Assembly: GCA_009784935.1 (NCBI GenBank)
Contig: WQXI01000005.1
Span: 1-64,000, forward strand
DNA: 64,000 nt
Direction: 5' to 3'
DNA from: Treponema sp.
GTDB taxonomy: Bacteria; Spirochaetota; Spirochaetia; Treponematales; Breznakiellaceae
How positions within the stretch are numbered: the first letter of the stretch is position 1; every line of letters begins with the position of its first letter. Shown here piece by piece: positions 35,518 through 43,681 of this stretch. The notes under the pieces were generated by a model that made no database searches, was not told where the DNA came from, and saw only the letters and a program-made list of their open reading frames with translations. The position numbers and the translations under genes are program-made.

Positions 35518-36363
35518 ATGGTGAATAAAAGATATCTAAACAAAAAATTCATTTTTATTATTTGTTTGGCATTTCTTTTTTCTAACTGTGTTTCACTTGC
35601 AGAAAATACAGGAAGAATGCTTGATGGCTCTGCATTTGCAGAAAAAATAATTAATAAATATTATAAAGATTTAATAGAACTAAATATTACCGAAAATAAA
35701 TTAGAACAAACGTCAATTATATTTATTTTTAATGATTATCCAATGATAAAAATACGCGGATCATTCTCAGGCAATGACAATATACAGTTTGATTTTACTT
35801 CACTTGAATATCTTGCAGGAAACGTTCACGGCTGGAATGAATTTTCACTGGAATTAACAGGAAGCGGCAGTTTAATTCTACAAGATATAACCGCCGAATT
35901 AAAAATAACAGAGAATATTGAGGCTATCAATATAACTCAAGGCCGTATTCATCGTTTTGATACCAGAATAACCGGAAACGAAGCGCTTATTGCTTTGCAG
36001 AACAGGCGCGAAAGAATACAATCTCTTTGCGAATGGAAAAAAACTATAAATAGTCCGGCGGGTTTAAATATCCGGGATTTTGAAAGATACTGGAAACCCA
36101 TAATCTTACCGGAAACAGTATCGGCAAGGCATAGACCGCCTGATTGGCTGAGAAATACCGATGTTTTTACAAGGGCAGAAGAAATTAACTGGAATACAGG
36201 ATACACTGAACGCACCTTTACAGAAGAATTGCGTAACGTAAGAAATTCTGGTACATTATTAAGAGATTGGGAAGAGGCTCTTTCTTGGATATACTTTGAG
36301 TATAACTGGGAAAATATTATTGAATTATTAAAAGATAATAAAATTTTTACAAGTGTGAGGTAA
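35518..36363 (+). CDS. Lipoprotein of unknown function in the TonB operon
   Basis: 281 residues with a hydrophobic leader and lipobox FLFSNC (residues 20-25), then a mixed alpha/beta protein rich in Asn, Ile and Glu. No family was recognised. An AAGGAGAACT ribosome-binding site precedes ATG 35518. It lies 14 bases after the receptor gene and 3 bases before exbB, so it is probably a surface or periplasmic partner of the receptor. Confidence 0.6.
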   Translation: MVNKRYLNKKFIFIICLAFLFSNCVSLAENTGRMLDGSAFAEKIINKYYKDLIELNITENKLEQTSIIFIFNDYPMIKIRGSFSGNDNIQFDFTSLEYLAGNVHGWNEFSLELTGSGSLILQDITAELKITENIEAINITQGRIHRFDTRITGNEALIALQNRRERIQSLCEWKKTINSPAGLNIRDFERYWKPIILPETVSARHRPPDWLRNTDVFTRAEEINWNTGYTERTFTEELRNVRNSGTLLRDWEEALSWIYFEYNWENIIELLKDNKIFTSVR

Positions 36364-36366
36364 TAA

Positions 36367-37038
36367 ATGGAAACTGTTTCTTTTAGTTTATTGGAATTAT
36401 TTAAACTTGGCGGCGTTATTATGTGGCCGCTTTTATTGTTTTCTATAGCTGCTGTTGCAATCTCAATTGAGCGGGCTGTTTTTATTTTAAACCATAATCT
36501 CGATGTTGACGATTTGTCAATAAAAGTATCGGAATATTTAAATGCCGGCGAATATCAAAAAGCCGTAGATTATCTTTCTTCTTTAACAAAAAAACGAATG
36601 GGAGCGAGGGTTCTTCTTTCTCTTATTCAGCAGTCAAAAGACGGAAAATATATCTGCGAAAAACGAGCGGAACGAGCTGCAGAAACAGAAGCTGTTAACT
36701 GCATAAATTCTTTAGAAAACGGATTTAATTTTCTTGTTGCTCTTGGATCTCTTTCGCCTTTAACAGGTTTTTTAGGAACTGTAACAGGAATGATCGGTGC
36801 TTTTAGATCAATCGCAGAAGCAACAGAAGTTAACGCGCAGATAGTTGCAAACGGAATATACGAAGCATTAATTACTACTGTTTTTGGCTTGATCATTGCA
36901 ATTATTGCGATGATATCTCATTCAATATTTTCGCATATTGTTGACAAATTTAGTTTTAAGATAGAAACCTCTTGCACAAATTTAATAGCTAAATATTCTT
37001 ACGAACAAACAGAAGGCAATAATGAAAATAAAGCGTAA
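36367..37038 (+). CDS. exbB: ExbB/TolQ/MotA-type proton channel protein
   Basis: 223 residues with three membrane helices (about 14-34, 118-145, 163-190) and the ExbB signature VALGSLSPLTGFLGTVTGMIGAFRSIAEATEVNAQIVANGIYEALITTVFGLIIAI, which includes the conserved Gly/Thr residues of the proton path. With ExbD it uses the proton gradient to drive TonB. It overlaps exbD by 17 bases. Confidence 0.93.
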   Translation: METVSFSLLELFKLGGVIMWPLLLFSIAAVAISIERAVFILNHNLDVDDLSIKVSEYLNAGEYQKAVDYLSSLTKKRMGARVLLSLIQQSKDGKYICEKRAERAAETEAVNCINSLENGFNFLVALGSLSPLTGFLGTVTGMIGAFRSIAEATEVNAQIVANGIYEALITTVFGLIIAIIAMISHSIFSHIVDKFSFKIETSCTNLIAKYSYEQTEGNNENKA

Positions 37039-37414
37039 TAATAAAAGGAGCTTTTTAGAAAGCTGCGCCGCTTCTGATCTTGCTTTTCTTTTAATTATAT
37101 ATTTTCTTGTTATTGCCGGGTTTAATATTAATAAAGGTTTTACGTTAAATCTTCCGGAAAAAGACTCTACTCTGCATATTTTAAGAGATAATCTTTTACG
37201 GTTCGATTTGGACTCTGACGGTGAAATAATTTATCTTAACGAAAAAGTCAGTATTTCTCAGTCAAGAACAATTATTCAGTCATCTGTATCCGCAAATCCA
37301 AATATCGCAGTTTCTTTATCAATTGACGAGAATGCAATTTGGCAAAATGTAGTATCATTTATAGAACTCGCGCAAGATTTGCATATTGATTCATTTTCTT
37401 TTTCTGTAAAATAG
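37022..37414 (+). CDS. exbD: ExbD/TolR-type protein 1
   Basis: 130 residues: short basic N-terminus, one membrane helix (about 16-38) whose start carries the key aspartate (CAASDLAFLLIIYFLVI), and a small periplasmic domain ending in FIELAQDLHIDSFSFSV. The Asp takes part in proton conduction with ExbB. The second exbD follows after 11 bases. Confidence 0.88.
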   Translation: MKIKRNNKRSFLESCAASDLAFLLIIYFLVIAGFNINKGFTLNLPEKDSTLHILRDNLLRFDLDSDGEIIYLNEKVSISQSRTIIQSSVSANPNIAVSLSIDENAIWQNVVSFIELAQDLHIDSFSFSVK

Positions 37415-37425
37415 GATTAGGATAG

Positions 37426-37827
37426 ATGAAAATAAGAAAAAAAAGAAAAATATTTTTTATTCCTCTTTTTTCTATGTCTGATATTGCATTCTTGTTATTA
37501 ATTTTTATTATGCTTATTTCTCTTATAAATTACAGAAAAGAAGTAAAAATTGAATATCCGGAAGCTGATACTGCTTTGCGTACAACAGCCGAAAAAAATC
37601 TTGAAGTCTGGATAACTCCCAATGGAAACATTTTTCTTGACGGAGATTTATCAAGTTACAATGAATTTGAAAATAAAATAACTGAGCTTTATGTTTCTGC
37701 ACCTGATACCAGAGTGCAGATTATTGCAGATAAAAATACTGCCTATTCTCATATTAATAATGTTTTGGAAATTATGCAAATTCTCCAGTATCGTGTTGTT
37801 AGTTTTGTGGTAAAAAGCAATGAATGA
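37426..37827 (+). CDS. exbD: ExbD/TolR-type protein 2
   Basis: 133 residues with the same layout as ExbD 1: basic start, FSMSDIAFLLLIFIMLI helix with the conserved Asp, and a periplasmic domain with VQIIADKNTAYSHINNVLEIMQ. Two different ExbD subunits in tandem occur in TonB operons of several Gram-negative phyla. It overlaps tonB by 8 bases. Confidence 0.9.
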   Translation: MKIRKKRKIFFIPLFSMSDIAFLLLIFIMLISLINYRKEVKIEYPEADTALRTTAEKNLEVWITPNGNIFLDGDLSSYNEFENKITELYVSAPDTRVQIIADKNTAYSHINNVLEIMQILQYRVVSFVVKSNE

Positions 37828-38407
37828 AAAAAGAACCCGCTATTTAATTATTTTTATTACAGCGGCTGTGCATATTTTATTAATTTTTTTCCTTGCGTTT
37901 GAATCAAAAAGAATACTAAATGAGCCATCAGAGTTGGCTAGAGTAATGAAAGTGACAGATTTACTTGATTTTTCTCCTCCGCCTCCCAGTGAAACTGAAA
38001 TTCCGCAGACAGAAAATATTGCAGAAAACATTGTAGAAACTGATTATCAGCCCAATCAGGAATTAATTACCCCAGGCGCATTAAATGTTCATTCGTTCGA
38101 AAATTATCTTTTAATGCATCAAGTTTCTTTTAGGCCGGAATTTGATGAAAGTGCAATTTTATCAGAGCTTGTTTATCCGCCGATCGCGCTTCGTTCCGGC
38201 ATAGAAGGAAGAGTAATACTGGAATTATTTGTTGATCGTACCGGCACTGTGCAGTTAGTAACGATATTAAGAGAAGAGCCGGAAGGCAGAGGATTTGGAG
38301 AAGCGGCTGTAAGAGCGTTTATGGGTAAAAAAGGAAAACCGGCATACGCTAACGGTGAGCCGGTCTCGTGCAGATTTAGATATCCTGTGACATTTAGGAT
38401 TAGATAA
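37820..38407 (+). CDS. tonB: TonB-family energy transducer
   Basis: 195 residues: N-terminal membrane helix (about 9-25), short Pro/Glu linker (FSPPPPSETEIPQTEN) and a C-terminal TonB domain (YPPIALRSGIEGRVILELFVDRTGTV, then GFGEAAVRAFMGKKGKPAY and FRYPVTFRI). It links ExbB/ExbD in the inner membrane to the plug of the receptor. The linker is short (about 80 residues before the folded domain), implying a narrow periplasm or specific use by the adjacent receptor. Last gene of the run. Confidence 0.92.
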   Translation: MNEKRTRYLIIFITAAVHILLIFFLAFESKRILNEPSELARVMKVTDLLDFSPPPPSETEIPQTENIAENIVETDYQPNQELITPGALNVHSFENYLLMHQVSFRPEFDESAILSELVYPPIALRSGIEGRVILELFVDRTGTVQLVTILREEPEGRGFGEAAVRAFMGKKGKPAYANGEPVSCRFRYPVTFRIR

Positions 38408-38471
38408 ATTTAAAAGAAGAGTTCACATTAAGGCACTAAGGCACTAATACTGAACAAGTTTATATAAAATA

Positions 38472-38500
38472 TTGACAATTTCTAATTCATATAATACAAT
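38472..38500 (+). promoter_or_regulatory. Promoter of the small membrane protein gene
   Basis: TTGACA (38472-38477) and TACAAT (38495-38500) with 17-bp spacing, 24 bp before ATG 38525. A perfect TATAAT at 38490-38495 overlaps but lies only 12 bp from the -35. Confidence 0.7.
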
Positions 38501-38524
38501 TAAAATATTATTTTAGGAAGGCAG

Positions 38525-38986
38525 ATGATGTCTATAATAATTAAAAATAACATAATTGCAATTTTTGTTCACGTATGTGTTTGCATTGTTTTTCTATATC
38601 CTGTCAATTTTATGTGGTGGGGAAGTGTATGGGGTAATGAAAAACTAGATATACGGGTAATTATAATTAATAGTATATTTATTTTAGTTTATACAATTAT
38701 TATTTTTTCCTTATATTTCTTTGCTGGAAAAATATTTCTTAGAGGCACAAATAATATATTCAAAAATATTGCTTCTGTGATAGTACTATTTATCATACTT
38801 TTGGTTATTACATTGACAAAATATGATGAAGTTATAGAACGTCTATTGAGAATTCCATATTATCCTCTTGGAGGAACAATATCTAGTTTTCTGCATATAA
38901 AAGAAAAGTATGGTTATTTAATAATGTCAATTTTTCCGTCTTTTATTATGTGGATGGGAATAAAGAAGAAATTAAAAAATAAGTGA
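38525..38986 (+). CDS. Hypothetical four-helix membrane protein
   Basis: 153 residues, Ile/Phe-rich, with four predicted membrane helices and a basic C-terminus (GIKKKLKNK). No family recognised. It has its own promoter and an AGGAAGGCAG ribosome-binding site; Met1 and Met2 are both possible starts. AT content and codon use look lower in GC than the TonB genes upstream, suggesting accessory DNA. Confidence 0.6.
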   Translation: MMSIIIKNNIIAIFVHVCVCIVFLYPVNFMWWGSVWGNEKLDIRVIIINSIFILVYTIIIFSLYFFAGKIFLRGTNNIFKNIASVIVLFIILLVITLTKYDEVIERLLRIPYYPLGGTISSFLHIKEKYGYLIMSIFPSFIMWMGIKKKLKNK

Positions 38987-39016
38987 GGTTTCTATCTCGC
39001 AGGGCACGCAGGTGTA

Positions 39017-39105
39017 CTTGCGGCAAAGCTTCTAGCAAGAAATTGTCCGCAGATTTTCGCGGACGAAGACCTAAGAGTTCACACGGAGGCACAGAGCTGT
39101 TGTTC
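39017..39105. repeat. Composite intergenic repeat
   Basis: CTTGCGGCAAAGCTTCTAGCAAG (39017-39039) is nearly repeated at 57226-57248. It is followed by a CCGCAGATTTTCGCGG inverted segment and a CACACGGAGGCACAGAG block (about 39073-39098) of the family described at 519-652. No coding potential seen. Confidence 0.5.
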
Positions 39106-39129
39106 GTTGTCTTAGTTTTTTAGCAATAT

Positions 39130-39384
39130 TTATTCAAATTCCTGATAACTCTTTATTAATGTACTTCTAGGCTTTTCATTTCTGCTTTGCTCATTTGTTA
39201 AATTATATGCCTTTTTTATCTCTTTTCCAATCTTCATATTTACTGGATTTAGTTTATGCTCTTCAATGAGACGCAGATATTCACGCATTAATACAGGATC
39301 ATTTTGTATCATTAGAAATATTTCGTCAGTGATACATTTGTTTTTTTCAGCTATTACTTTGCTTGCAAATTCATCAATTTCCAT
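39130..39384 (-). CDS. Small hypothetical protein
   Basis: 84 residues, soluble, charged and helical (MEIDEFASKVIAEKNK, LMREYLRLIEEHKLNP). No family recognised. A clear AAAGGAG ribosome-binding site is 9 bases upstream and the gene follows the lipoprotein gene by 13 bases, so the two form a transcript. Confidence 0.55.
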   Translation of the reverse strand: MEIDEFASKVIAEKNKCITDEIFLMIQNDPVLMREYLRLIEEHKLNPVNMKIGKEIKKAYNLTNEQSRNEKPRSTLIKSYQEFE

Positions 39385-39397
39385 AAATTTTTCTCCT

Positions 39398-40009
39398 TTA
39401 GAATTGTATTCTTTCTGATGCTCTGCGCTGTTCTTCTACTGCTCTCTCTCTATCCCAGTTTTCTTTTACTTGTCTGTCGATTATTTTTAATTCTGACGGT
39501 CTCGTGTCATTAATAATAATCATTCTTCTAAGAAGAATCCACTCATAGACATACCGTCTGGCATCTGCATATGTCGGCTGTCCATAGTTATTAATTGCAA
39601 GAGCAATAAAATCATCACTATATCTCATATTTATTTCTATTGCAAATAAATGACCATTTAAAAAATGAAAAAAAACCTCATTGTATATATCTGAGCGATT
39701 AAACAAATGAATTGTTCTTAAAGTAAATTCAGAACGCCTCCAAATACCTAATTCCATATCAAGAGTTACACCTTCACTGCTAAAATCTGTATGAAGAAAG
39801 AAGTTTACTGGATATCCGTCTGACTCTTCTCTAAGGTTAACATTAAATACGCTTGTAACTCTTGCTCTTACTTGTTCCACGTTCATTGCTGTAGTAAAAC
39901 CGTTCCATAGCTCAACCTCTGAGGAGTTTGCCTGCCCTCTGTTTTGAGCAGAACAAGATGTTAAAGATATAACGAGTAAAAAAATTAAAATTATGCTATG
40001 TTTCTTCAT
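39398..40009 (-). CDS. Hypothetical lipoprotein
   Basis: 203 residues with signal peptide and lipobox SLTSC (residues 15-19), followed by SAQNRGQAN. The mature part is alpha/beta with many aromatic residues (FTTAMNVEQVRARVTSVFNVN near the start) and a charged C-terminal helix (REQ/RAVEEQRRASERIQF). No family recognised. An AAAAGGAGATTTTT ribosome-binding site precedes the start. The upstream spacer holds the structured element at 40024-40221. Confidence 0.6.
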   Translation of the reverse strand: MKKHSIILIFLLVISLTSCSAQNRGQANSSEVELWNGFTTAMNVEQVRARVTSVFNVNLREESDGYPVNFFLHTDFSSEGVTLDMELGIWRRSEFTLRTIHLFNRSDIYNEVFFHFLNGHLFAIEINMRYSDDFIALAINNYGQPTYADARRYVYEWILLRRMIIINDTRPSELKIIDRQVKENWDRERAVEEQRRASERIQF

Positions 40010-40023
40010 AAAAATCTCCTTTT

Positions 40024-40221
40024 AAAATGCGACAAATAAACCTACGTTTTTTTGTCGCAAAAGAGCTAAAGAAAGCTCTCCGAAAAAAGATATTAAAAGG
40101 AGTAATTAGAAACAATTTTTATTAAAATAAATCGTAAAACTATTGATAAAATCCATAAATATGCTAGAATCAAAAAATACTACTTTGTAACAAAAAAACG
40201 TACAATTAAATGTCGCATTTT
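40024..40221. repeat. About 200-bp element with inverted ends and internal hairpins
   Basis: The ends AAAATGCGACA (40024-40034) and TGTCGCATTTT (40211-40221) are perfect 11-bp inverted repeats. The left end also pairs with an internal TTTGTCGC (40051-40058). A second hairpin AGAGCT/AGCTCT lies at 40062-40079. The interior is AT-rich without a gene. It looks like a small non-autonomous element or a structured leader/terminator, not a coding region. Confidence 0.5.
40143..40192 (+). promoter_or_regulatory. Possible promoter with operator-like site
   Basis: TTGATA (40143-40148) and TAGAAT (40165-40170) with 16-bp spacing are followed by TACTACTTTGTAACA (40178-40192). That site matches the XRE operator core TACTACATTGTAGTA at 12 of 15 positions. 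No gene lies downstream on the plus strand before thiI (opposite strand), so any transcript would be non-coding. Confidence 0.3.
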
Positions 40222-40244
40222 GTATTTCCCCTTTCTATGTGAGA

Positions 40245-40420
40245 ATCTTTTCACCCTTCGACAAGCTCAGTGTCCCATGCTCAGGGTTCAGCTCAGCGAC
40301 CTCATGGACATTCTCTGTGTTACTCTGTGGTTAAATTTCCCTCTTCATTATTCCTCTGCGATCTTTGCGCCCTCTGTGCCTCTGCGTGAGTTTTATCCGT
40401 ATTAATCTGCGTTTTTCCGC
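40245..40420. repeat. Composite intergenic repeats downstream of thiI
   Basis: This gene-free stretch contains CACCCTTCGACAAGCTCAG with a degenerate inverted partner (CTCAGGGTTCAGCTCAGCGACC). Then come CTCTGTGTTACTCTGTGG, CCCTCTGTGCCTCTGCGTGAG and ATCCGTATTAATCTGCG blocks. All are of kinds that recur in intergenic DNA elsewhere in the window or, from general knowledge, in many bacterial genomes. Confidence 0.5.
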
Positions 40421-40425
40421 AGTCC

Positions 40426-41595
40426 CTACTTTACCAGTTCATAATCCTGCAGGGATTCTTCGATGAGTTCATCCAGTTCTAATTTTTCGTACAGTTCATT
40501 TGCTTCGTTTACTTTGCCCCGCAGAACAGGATGTTTAGGGGTAAACAGCGTACAGCAATCCTGAAACGGCAGTATCGAAGTTTCGAATGTTCCGATTTGT
40601 TTTGCTTTTGTAATAATTTCTTCTTTGCTTATGCCAATCAACGGCCTAAACACAGGAAGTTTTATTCTGCTTTGAGTACATGCTATATTTTCCATTGTTT
40701 GGCTTGCTACCTGCGAAAGACTCTCCCCTGTTATGAGGCATTTGCATTTAATTTTTTTTGCCGCTTTTTCGGCGGCTTCCATCATTGCCATGCGTAAAAG
40801 CACTGTTGTCCATTCTGCAGGAGAGCGCTCTTTAATGCGCATTTGTACTTTTGTAAAATTCAATATATAAAGATGAATCCCCATGCAGTACTTGCCTGTC
40901 AGCTTTGCCAGTGTAATTACTTTTTCTTTTGCCTCTATCGAAGTATACGGATAAGCATGAAAATGTATCGCGTCAATAATAATACCGCGCGTTGCCATAA
41001 AAAATGCCGCGACAGGAGAATCAATTCCTCCAGACAGCAATAACAAACCTCTCCCTGCTGTTCCAACAGGAAGACCGTAAAGTCCTTTTTTACCGCCGGA
41101 ATAAACAAATGCTTTTTCGCGTATTTCGATCCTTATCGTATCCTGCGGATTATGAATATCTACTTTAATATCTGTCACTGCATTTGTAACGGCATTTCCG
41201 CCTTCGCAGCATAGTTCGTAAGAAGAAAGCGGGAAGCTCTTGTCAGTTCTCCGCGCATCGATTTTAAAAGTTCTTGCTCCATTGGCATAAATTTTTCTGC
41301 CTTCTTCTGCGGCGGCGTTTATAACAGCCTGCGGTGTTTTCTCGCATGTGACAGTTTTTGCCCAGCCGGAAATTCCAATGAGGTGCGAAAGTATATCTTC
41401 GATTTCATTTGATTTTTCTTCTGGAGCGCTAATATAGTATCTTCCGGCTGTGAACTTTACAGAAACTTTAGCTTCGATCTTTGATAAAAGACGCTGAATA
41501 TTACTTTTAAGAACGCCTTCAAAACTTTTACGGTTATCGCCTTTTAGTGTAAGTTCCGAAGGTTTTAAAAGCCATGTTACCATGTTCTGATTCAT
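40426..41595 (-). CDS. thiI: tRNA 4-thiouridine synthetase ThiI
   Basis: 389 residues: ferredoxin-like/THUMP RNA-binding domain (about 60-165) and PP-loop ATPase domain with LLLSGGIDSPVAAFFMATRG. A later ITGESLSQVASQTMENI and the catalytic Cys region FQDCCTLFTPKHP fit the family. It adenylates U8 of tRNA for sulphur insertion and may also supply sulphur for thiazole synthesis. The rhodanese domain of enteric ThiI is absent, as in many Gram-positives and spirochaetes. It follows the NHL/VWA-like gene by 10 bases. Confidence 0.93.
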   Translation of the reverse strand: MNQNMVTWLLKPSELTLKGDNRKSFEGVLKSNIQRLLSKIEAKVSVKFTAGRYYISAPEEKSNEIEDILSHLIGISGWAKTVTCEKTPQAVINAAAEEGRKIYANGARTFKIDARRTDKSFPLSSYELCCEGGNAVTNAVTDIKVDIHNPQDTIRIEIREKAFVYSGGKKGLYGLPVGTAGRGLLLLSGGIDSPVAAFFMATRGIIIDAIHFHAYPYTSIEAKEKVITLAKLTGKYCMGIHLYILNFTKVQMRIKERSPAEWTTVLLRMAMMEAAEKAAKKIKCKCLITGESLSQVASQTMENIACTQSRIKLPVFRPLIGISKEEIITKAKQIGTFETSILPFQDCCTLFTPKHPVLRGKVNEANELYEKLELDELIEESLQDYELVK

Positions 41596-41605
41596 CTATT
41601 TTTTA

Positions 41606-43681
41606 CTACTCAAGAGGCGGGAAATAAAAAGTATTATCTCTTCCTGATCTTTCCATCAGGTATACTTCCGCTTCTATCGGCAGGAATGCGCGTCCAAAGT
41701 CAGAAGGAAGGCGTGAGTTATATGTAAATGTATAAACACCGGAAGGATTCTCCGCAACGCCTTTTATTAGTTCTCCAATACCCCGCGGACGATACAGATG
41801 CATTGCTCTTCCGCCTGTTTCCCTGCAAAGATATTCAATGCCTTCTGATATTTCTAAGCCGCCCAAAATTATTGCGTTAAAAACGATTCCGTTGTTTGCA
41901 AGATAACTTGCCATTTCGGAAAGACTGTACTGTTCAAACGCTAAATTGCCCAAAGAGCCGGAGCCGACATAAACAACAGAACGTTTCGGCGCTGCGGTCA
42001 AAAGATCTGTGGCGGCAAGACGCAGACCTAAATCGAAACGCCATCTTTGCGTATAGTTTGCGGCTGTTCCGCGGACAGCATTCTCAAGCGAAACAGCATG
42101 CCGTTCACGCAGCGGCTGCCCTGCAGCGGAAATAACAGAAACAATTTTTGAATTATTCATTTCGTTCATAGCGCGGTTTATATCACGTGAAGCTGCGGTT
42201 AATGCATCGCGCATGTTCGCAGTAATGTCAGATCTTTCTATGAGAAGAGAAATATCTCCGCCCGAATAACTAAAGCCCGGAGCAAGATATATCTGGTCTG
42301 CAGCGGGATTATTATTTTCTGTCAGTAAAAAGTTATTATTATCAAGACCCACAATAGGACGCCTAAGCCTGTCTTCTACAGTGAGTTCAACTCTTACTTG
42401 AGGGAAACGCTGAGAATTAACATTGCGTATCTGAACAAAGAAACCGGAAGCTAAATCATCAAATCTTGTCATTACTGCAACTTCGCCGGCGTTAAAATTT
42501 GCGGCAACAACATTGCCGTTCCTGTCCATGTCAGCGGCGGTTATGCGCGTACGCTCTCCTCCTGCAGCTCCCAGCTCACGTACTATTGCAGAATCAACAT
42601 CTATTTGTAAAATCCTATTAAGATCAGCGACAAGCAAGGTTCCGTCAGAAAGAAATCTTAAACTCTCAGGACCTGTAAGACCTTCTGCCGCTAAAGGACC
42701 TAAATAGTTTCCGTTTGGATCAAACATATAAATTGTATTTGCGACATTATCAGCGACATATATTTTTCCGTTGTTAGCGGCAATTCCTGTCGGAGAAAGC
42801 ATTCCGGGAAAAACAGCGTTTCGTAATCCAAAGGATAAAATAAAATCACCATCCGGATCGAATTTTGAGATTCGCCTGTTTCCGTAATCTACGACAAATA
42901 AATATCCGTCTTCGTCGATTGTAAGATAATGCGGACCGATAAACTGACCGGCGCCTAAACCTCTGGAACCCAAATAGGAAATAAAATCGCCATTACTGCT
43001 TAAAATGCTTACCCTGCTGCCGCGGAACTCTGATAAATACATACGTCCGTCTAAACCGCGCACCATGTCAAAAGGACGATCAAAGCCGTTAAGAGGACCT
43101 CTTTTTCGTTCTCTTATAATTCCGTTTACGTCAACTCTGATAATTTCGTTGCTTCCGTATGCGACAATCCAAATTGAACCGTCATTGTTTGGAAGCACAG
43201 ATGTAGGCTGGCGGTAAAGAACAATATCATTGTACCTTCCCGGATAACGCCCGGATTGCACATAACGAACACCGTCATTTGCAACCGGCATTAAAAAACG
43301 CCTGTTTGCTACAGTTTCTATCCGCGCGTTAAGAAGCATTCCAACTCCGGTGTTTCTTCTGTATATATCAAGAGCGGATCTCCATTGACGAATTGCAGTT
43401 TCTTCGAAGCCAGAATAATAATAAGCTCTTCCCAGCCAGTCAAGAATTAAAGCTTCTCCGGGTCTAAAAGACAGAGCGCGTTCGAAAGAAAGAATCGATT
43501 CGTTATATGAATAACGGTTAAATGCCATAACCCCTATGCGAAACTCATCTGCGGCAGAAAGCGCGGCAGCTCCGGTGCCTCCTGTAACAGGACCAGGACG
43601 TCCGGGATCAGGCTGCGCAGAAAGACTAACACAGAAAATTAAGAACAAGAGTGAATAGGTAAAAGTCTTTATAATTTTCAC
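41606..43681 (-). CDS. Exported TPR / NHL beta-propeller / VWA-like protein
   Basis: 691 residues: signal peptide (LLFLIFCVSLSAQ), a Gly/Pro-rich spacer and a TPR pair (about 45-110; FNRYSYNESILSFERALSFRPGEALILDWLGRAYYYSG). NHL-type propeller repeats follow (about 145-400), with recurring LSSNGDFISYLGSRGLGAGQF, FDPDGDFILSFG and FDPNGNYLGPL. A C-terminal region (about 410-690) resembles a von Willebrand A fold (ISLLIERSDI, SVVYVGSGSLGNLAFEQYSLSEMASYL) but with a degenerate metal site. It probably acts in the periplasm or on the surface as a protein-interaction platform. Overlaps the upstream TPR gene by 4 bases. Confidence 0.7.
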   Translation of the reverse strand: MKIIKTFTYSLLFLIFCVSLSAQPDPGRPGPVTGGTGAAALSAADEFRIGVMAFNRYSYNESILSFERALSFRPGEALILDWLGRAYYYSGFEETAIRQWRSALDIYRRNTGVGMLLNARIETVANRRFLMPVANDGVRYVQSGRYPGRYNDIVLYRQPTSVLPNNDGSIWIVAYGSNEIIRVDVNGIIRERKRGPLNGFDRPFDMVRGLDGRMYLSEFRGSRVSILSSNGDFISYLGSRGLGAGQFIGPHYLTIDEDGYLFVVDYGNRRISKFDPDGDFILSFGLRNAVFPGMLSPTGIAANNGKIYVADNVANTIYMFDPNGNYLGPLAAEGLTGPESLRFLSDGTLLVADLNRILQIDVDSAIVRELGAAGGERTRITAADMDRNGNVVAANFNAGEVAVMTRFDDLASGFFVQIRNVNSQRFPQVRVELTVEDRLRRPIVGLDNNNFLLTENNNPAADQIYLAPGFSYSGGDISLLIERSDITANMRDALTAASRDINRAMNEMNNSKIVSVISAAGQPLRERHAVSLENAVRGTAANYTQRWRFDLGLRLAATDLLTAAPKRSVVYVGSGSLGNLAFEQYSLSEMASYLANNGIVFNAIILGGLEISEGIEYLCRETGGRAMHLYRPRGIGELIKGVAENPSGVYTFTYNSRLPSDFGRAFLPIEAEVYLMERSGRDNTFYFPPLE

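Noticed and set aside
40220-40405. 61-codon frame downstream of the 40.0 kb element
   Set aside because: Composed of intergenic repeat blocks (TTCGACAAGCTCAG, CTCTGTG); no protein-like features.
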